From assembly GCF_003408845.1 (NCBI RefSeq), contig NZ_LRTV01000012.1, positions 1 to 58,672 on the forward strand: a DNA stretch of 58,672 nucleotides, given 5' to 3'. Shown here in pieces: positions 58,112 through 58,672 of the stretch. Position 1 is the first letter of the stretch; every line of letters starts with the position of its first letter. The notes below the pieces were generated by a model. It ran no database searches. It was not told the DNA's origin and saw only the letters and a program-made list of their open reading frames with translations. The position numbers and the translations under genes are program-made. Origin of the DNA: Gardnerella massiliensis. Its GTDB lineage: Bacteria > Actinomycetota > Actinomycetes > Actinomycetales > Bifidobacteriaceae.

Positions 58112-58270
58112 GCGCGCAATTGGGGACTTACACCCCGCCTAAGTCCACAAACGCGAGAAAATAAGCGCGCAATTGGGGACTTGCGTACGCTCTAAGTCCA
58201 CAAACGCGAGGAAGGTTGCGCGATTTTGTGGACTTACACCCCACATAAGTACACAAAAACGAGAAAGTAA
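58112..58270. repeat. 53-bp tandem repeat, three copies
   Basis: Copies start at 58112, 58165 and 58218, with a partial fourth at 58271. Each begins GCGCGC, contains GGACTTA...TAAGTCC, which can pair, and ends with ACGAGAAA-like sequence. The second copy has diverged in the loop. No spacers separate the copies. Confidence 0.9.
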
Positions 58271-58290
58271 GCGCGCAAATGTTTGCAGAA

Positions 58291-58433
58291 AACAAAAAAG
58301 CCTCCGGTTTCACGAACGCCCCTAGTAGCGTCCACAAAACCGGAAGCAACACACTCAACAAAGCCGCATAAAACCACTACCACACTAGACTGCGAAGAAA
58401 AGAAATTTGGCAAAACAGTCCAGCAAGCAACAG
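58291..58433. repeat. Direct duplication, copy B (about 143 bp)
   Basis: Second copy of the 56299-56443 element. Here it lies downstream of the LPNTG protein gene and provides its second terminator. Confidence 0.9.
58294..58347 (-). terminator. Terminator within copy B
   Basis: Same stem as in copy A: GCTTCCGGTTT with AAACCGGAGGC, followed by six T on the minus strand. Confidence 0.85.
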
Positions 58434-58512
58434 CCCACGCAACTAAACACCAATTTCAACAGCCCTATACTCTCGAAACCGTGCGCTGAGTGCAAGAATC
58501 AAAAGCCAAGCA

Positions 58513-58541
58513 GTGAGCGCGTGGCATTAACCACGCACTCA
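58513..58541 (-). terminator. Hairpin after the LPNTG protein gene
   Basis: Minus strand GAGTGCGTGG pairs with CCACGCGCTC (one G-U) around a short loop, 15 bases after the stop. A T-rich stretch follows only after about ten bases. Confidence 0.7.
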
Positions 58542-58555
58542 CCACTTAAAGCAGC

Positions 58556-58672
58556 TTAGTGGCGGATCTTGCGAAGAGCAGCACCCATACCAGCAAGCAC
58601 AGAAGCAGCAACAGCAGCCAAAGCTACCACAGCACCCGTGTTAGGAAGCTTAGGAGCCTTAGGAGTCTTAGG
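58556..58672 (-). CDS. LPNTG cell-wall-anchored surface protein, C-terminus (partial)
   Basis: The last 38 codons of a gene that continues beyond the window. They encode Pro-Lys repeats (PKTPKAPK), the sortase motif LPNTG, a hydrophobic helix rich in Ala and Val, and the basic tail RKIRH before TAA. This is the full sorting signal of a sortase-A-type substrate. The rest of the protein, and hence its function, is not visible; adhesin is the usual role. Confidence 0.9.
   Translation of the reverse strand, partial: PKTPKAPKLPNTGAVVALAAVAASVLAGMGAALRKIRH

Noticed and set aside
58112..58270. Possible CRISPR array
   Set aside because: The units are 53 bases in direct contact; there are no unique spacers and no cas genes.
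55845..58555. A transposase or complete insertion sequence to explain the rearrangements
   Set aside because: No DDE-type or serine/tyrosine recombinase motif and no terminal inverted repeats with target duplication were seen.

Overview
The window looks like chromosomal DNA of a low-GC member of the Bifidobacteriaceae, most probably the Gardnerella vaginalis group. The reasons are the actinobacterial rRNA sequences, an actinobacterial FprA-type reductase, an OxyR/AhpCF pair, bifidobacterial-style sugar clusters, a sialidase without a signal peptide beside a full sialic-acid pathway, and an LPNTG-anchored surface protein at the right edge. The species name is an inference from gene content.

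Layout, left to right. Positions 1-5300 hold one rRNA operon on the minus strand (16S-23S-5S, no tRNA in the 16S-23S spacer). Its leader runs to about 5900 and is almost free of G on the plus strand. Next come a sirtuin (+), a GH13 alpha-glucosidase (-), a Phd/YefM-YafQ-like toxin-antitoxin pair (-) and a PanE-family reductase (-). From 18.2 kb down to 11.0 kb on the minus strand lies a ribose operon, rbsR-rbsA-rbsC-rbsB-rbsD-rbsK. Its promoter can be read directly: an 18-bp perfect LacI-type palindrome directly abuts a TATAGT -10 box. tadA and a serine esterase follow.

Positions 19.8-35.4 kb form a complete sialic-acid island. On the plus strand are a DUF4862-like protein, a ROK kinase (nanK), nanE, an oligopeptide-type ABC importer (binding lipoprotein, permease, a permease-ATPase fusion, ATPase), nanA, nagB and nagA. 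On the minus strand, converging on them, are a GH33 sialidase and a GntR/FadR-type regulator whose start overlaps the sialidase stop. Together these release sialic acid, import it, and convert it through ManNAc, ManNAc-6-P, GlcNAc-6-P and GlcN-6-P to fructose-6-P. Three 14-bp sites with a GACGTC-like core sit in front of the three transcription units and are the best candidate operators for the local regulator.

Positions 35.5-55.3 kb are mostly housekeeping: tRNA-Leu(CAG), tgt, an HtrA protease with a Gln-rich N-terminus and an acidic tail, a GT-C-like membrane protein, an RlmB-type methyltransferase, a Ca2+-type P-ATPase, dcd, an oxidative-stress operon (ahpC-ahpF-oxyR, with two ATAG-N7-CTAT sites upstream), tRNA-Gly(CCC), htpX, an FprA-type reductase and a P1B metal ATPase with an unusual Cys-rich insertion.

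Positions 55.8-58.67 kb are a rearranged surface-protein locus. It holds a small membrane protein, a frameshifted coiled-coil surface-protein remnant, an N-terminally truncated AlbA_2/RecG-like regulator fused at its 5' end to a scrap of a second P1B ATPase, hairpin-forming tandem repeats (53 bp x 3), a 143-bp direct duplication carrying a terminator, and the C-terminus of an LPNTG-anchored protein. No CRISPR array, prophage or complete insertion sequence was seen.
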